Position numbers and translations under genes: made by a program
Shown: positions 5,317 through 5,571 of the stretch, one piece after another
Layout: every line of letters starts with the position of its first letter
Position numbering within the stretch: position 1 is the first letter of the stretch
The notes under the pieces: model-generated
Told to the model about the DNA's origin: nothing
What the model saw: only the letters and a program-made list of their open reading frames with translations
Databases searched by the model: none
Source of the DNA: JAHFJA01 sp964357385
Lineage (GTDB): Bacteria > Patescibacteriota > Patescibacteriia > JACQRZ01
Direction: 5' to 3'
Length of the DNA stretch: 5,571 nucleotides
Assembly: GCA_964357385.1 (NCBI GenBank)
Contig: CAYHKW010000059.1
Span: 1 to 5,571 of the forward strand

Positions 5317-5571
5317 ATGCGCATCGCATTTGTGGGAAAAGGAGGCAGCGGGAAAACGACTCTTGCTGCCCTGTTCTCTCGTTTTCTTGCCCAACGACAC
5401 ATAAAGGTGCTAGCAATTGATGCTGATATAAACCAACACCTCGCTTCAGCATTGAATATTACCCAAACACCCCATCAAATGGGAAATGAAATTAACGTGA
5501 TCAAAGAATATCTACGTGGAAACAATCCCCGAATAGCCAGTAGTGAGACAATGATTAAAACCAAAACTCCT
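5317..5571 (+). CDS. CooC/MinD-like P-loop ATPase, N-terminal part, truncated by the window edge
   Basis: An open frame of 85 codons from ATG 5317 to the end of the window, with no stop yet. The product begins MRIAFVGKGGSGKTTLAAL: a deviant Walker A of the SIMIBI (ParA/MinD/CooC) class, GKGGSGKTT at 7-15, with the signature Lys8 and catalytic Lys13. Then comes VLAIDADINQHLASAL (31-46), with Asp35 and Asp37 in the switch I-like DxD region. The start resembles CooC-type ATPases, which help insert nickel into carbon monoxide dehydrogenase, but many relatives of this type have other or unknown roles, so no symbol is given. These ATPases usually dimerise around two ATP molecules. ATG 5317 is the first start after an in-frame TAA at 5299; I see no Shine-Dalgarno sequence. 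Only about a third of a usual protein of this class is present. It is divergent from fur. Confidence 0.88.
   Translation, partial: MRIAFVGKGGSGKTTLAALFSRFLAQRHIKVLAIDADINQHLASALNITQTPHQMGNEINVIKEYLRGNNPRIASSETMIKTKTP

Noticed and set aside
5086..5452. Minus-strand frames of 69 and 66 residues around the fur-ATPase gap
   Set aside because: One overlaps fur out of frame and the other is antisense to the P-loop ATPase; neither has a domain.

Overview
The window reads as a bacterial chromosome segment of moderate, somewhat AT-rich composition. Short intergenic gaps, a standard stop-codon set (TAA and TAG ends seen; TGA not needed as sense) and the protein types suggest a Patescibacteria/CPR-like genome. 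The pointers are a soluble PAS histidine kinase, a Cys-less anchored cupredoxin, an orphan 6-TM sensor module, and a YibE/F protein beside a Fur-family regulator. That taxonomic guess is inference; no marker gene in the window settles it.

Left block, minus strand, reading right to left: a membrane-anchored cupredoxin-fold protein (2121-2579), a 103-residue three-helix membrane protein with a TTG start (1757-2068), and a soluble PAS-HisKA-HATPase histidine kinase (28-1743). A possible start of a further gene lies at 15-1 and runs off the edge. Gaps are 52, 13 and 12 bases with no terminator between, so this looks like one operon: an extracytoplasmic metal-binding-type protein, a small membrane protein and a cytosolic kinase.

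Divergent from it, on the plus strand, is a 289-residue protein (2625-3494). It has six predicted membrane helices of a type normally found at the N-terminus of chemoreceptors and kinases, then a coiled coil made of three 18-residue repeats, and no output domain. The 45-base gap between the two start codons holds overlapping divergent promoter elements and a 16-base near-palindrome.

Right block, minus strand: a Fur-family regulator (4779-5210) followed by a YibE/F-type multi-pass membrane protein (3625-4770), then a complete tRNA-Ser(CGA) with its own promoter (3515-3602). Divergent from fur, on the plus strand, starts a CooC/MinD-like P-loop ATPase (5317 to the window end, truncated by the edge), preceded by a good sigma70-type promoter.

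No mobile element, CRISPR array, origin or attachment site was seen. No gene-free stretch exceeds 300 bases; the longest gap is 5211-5316.
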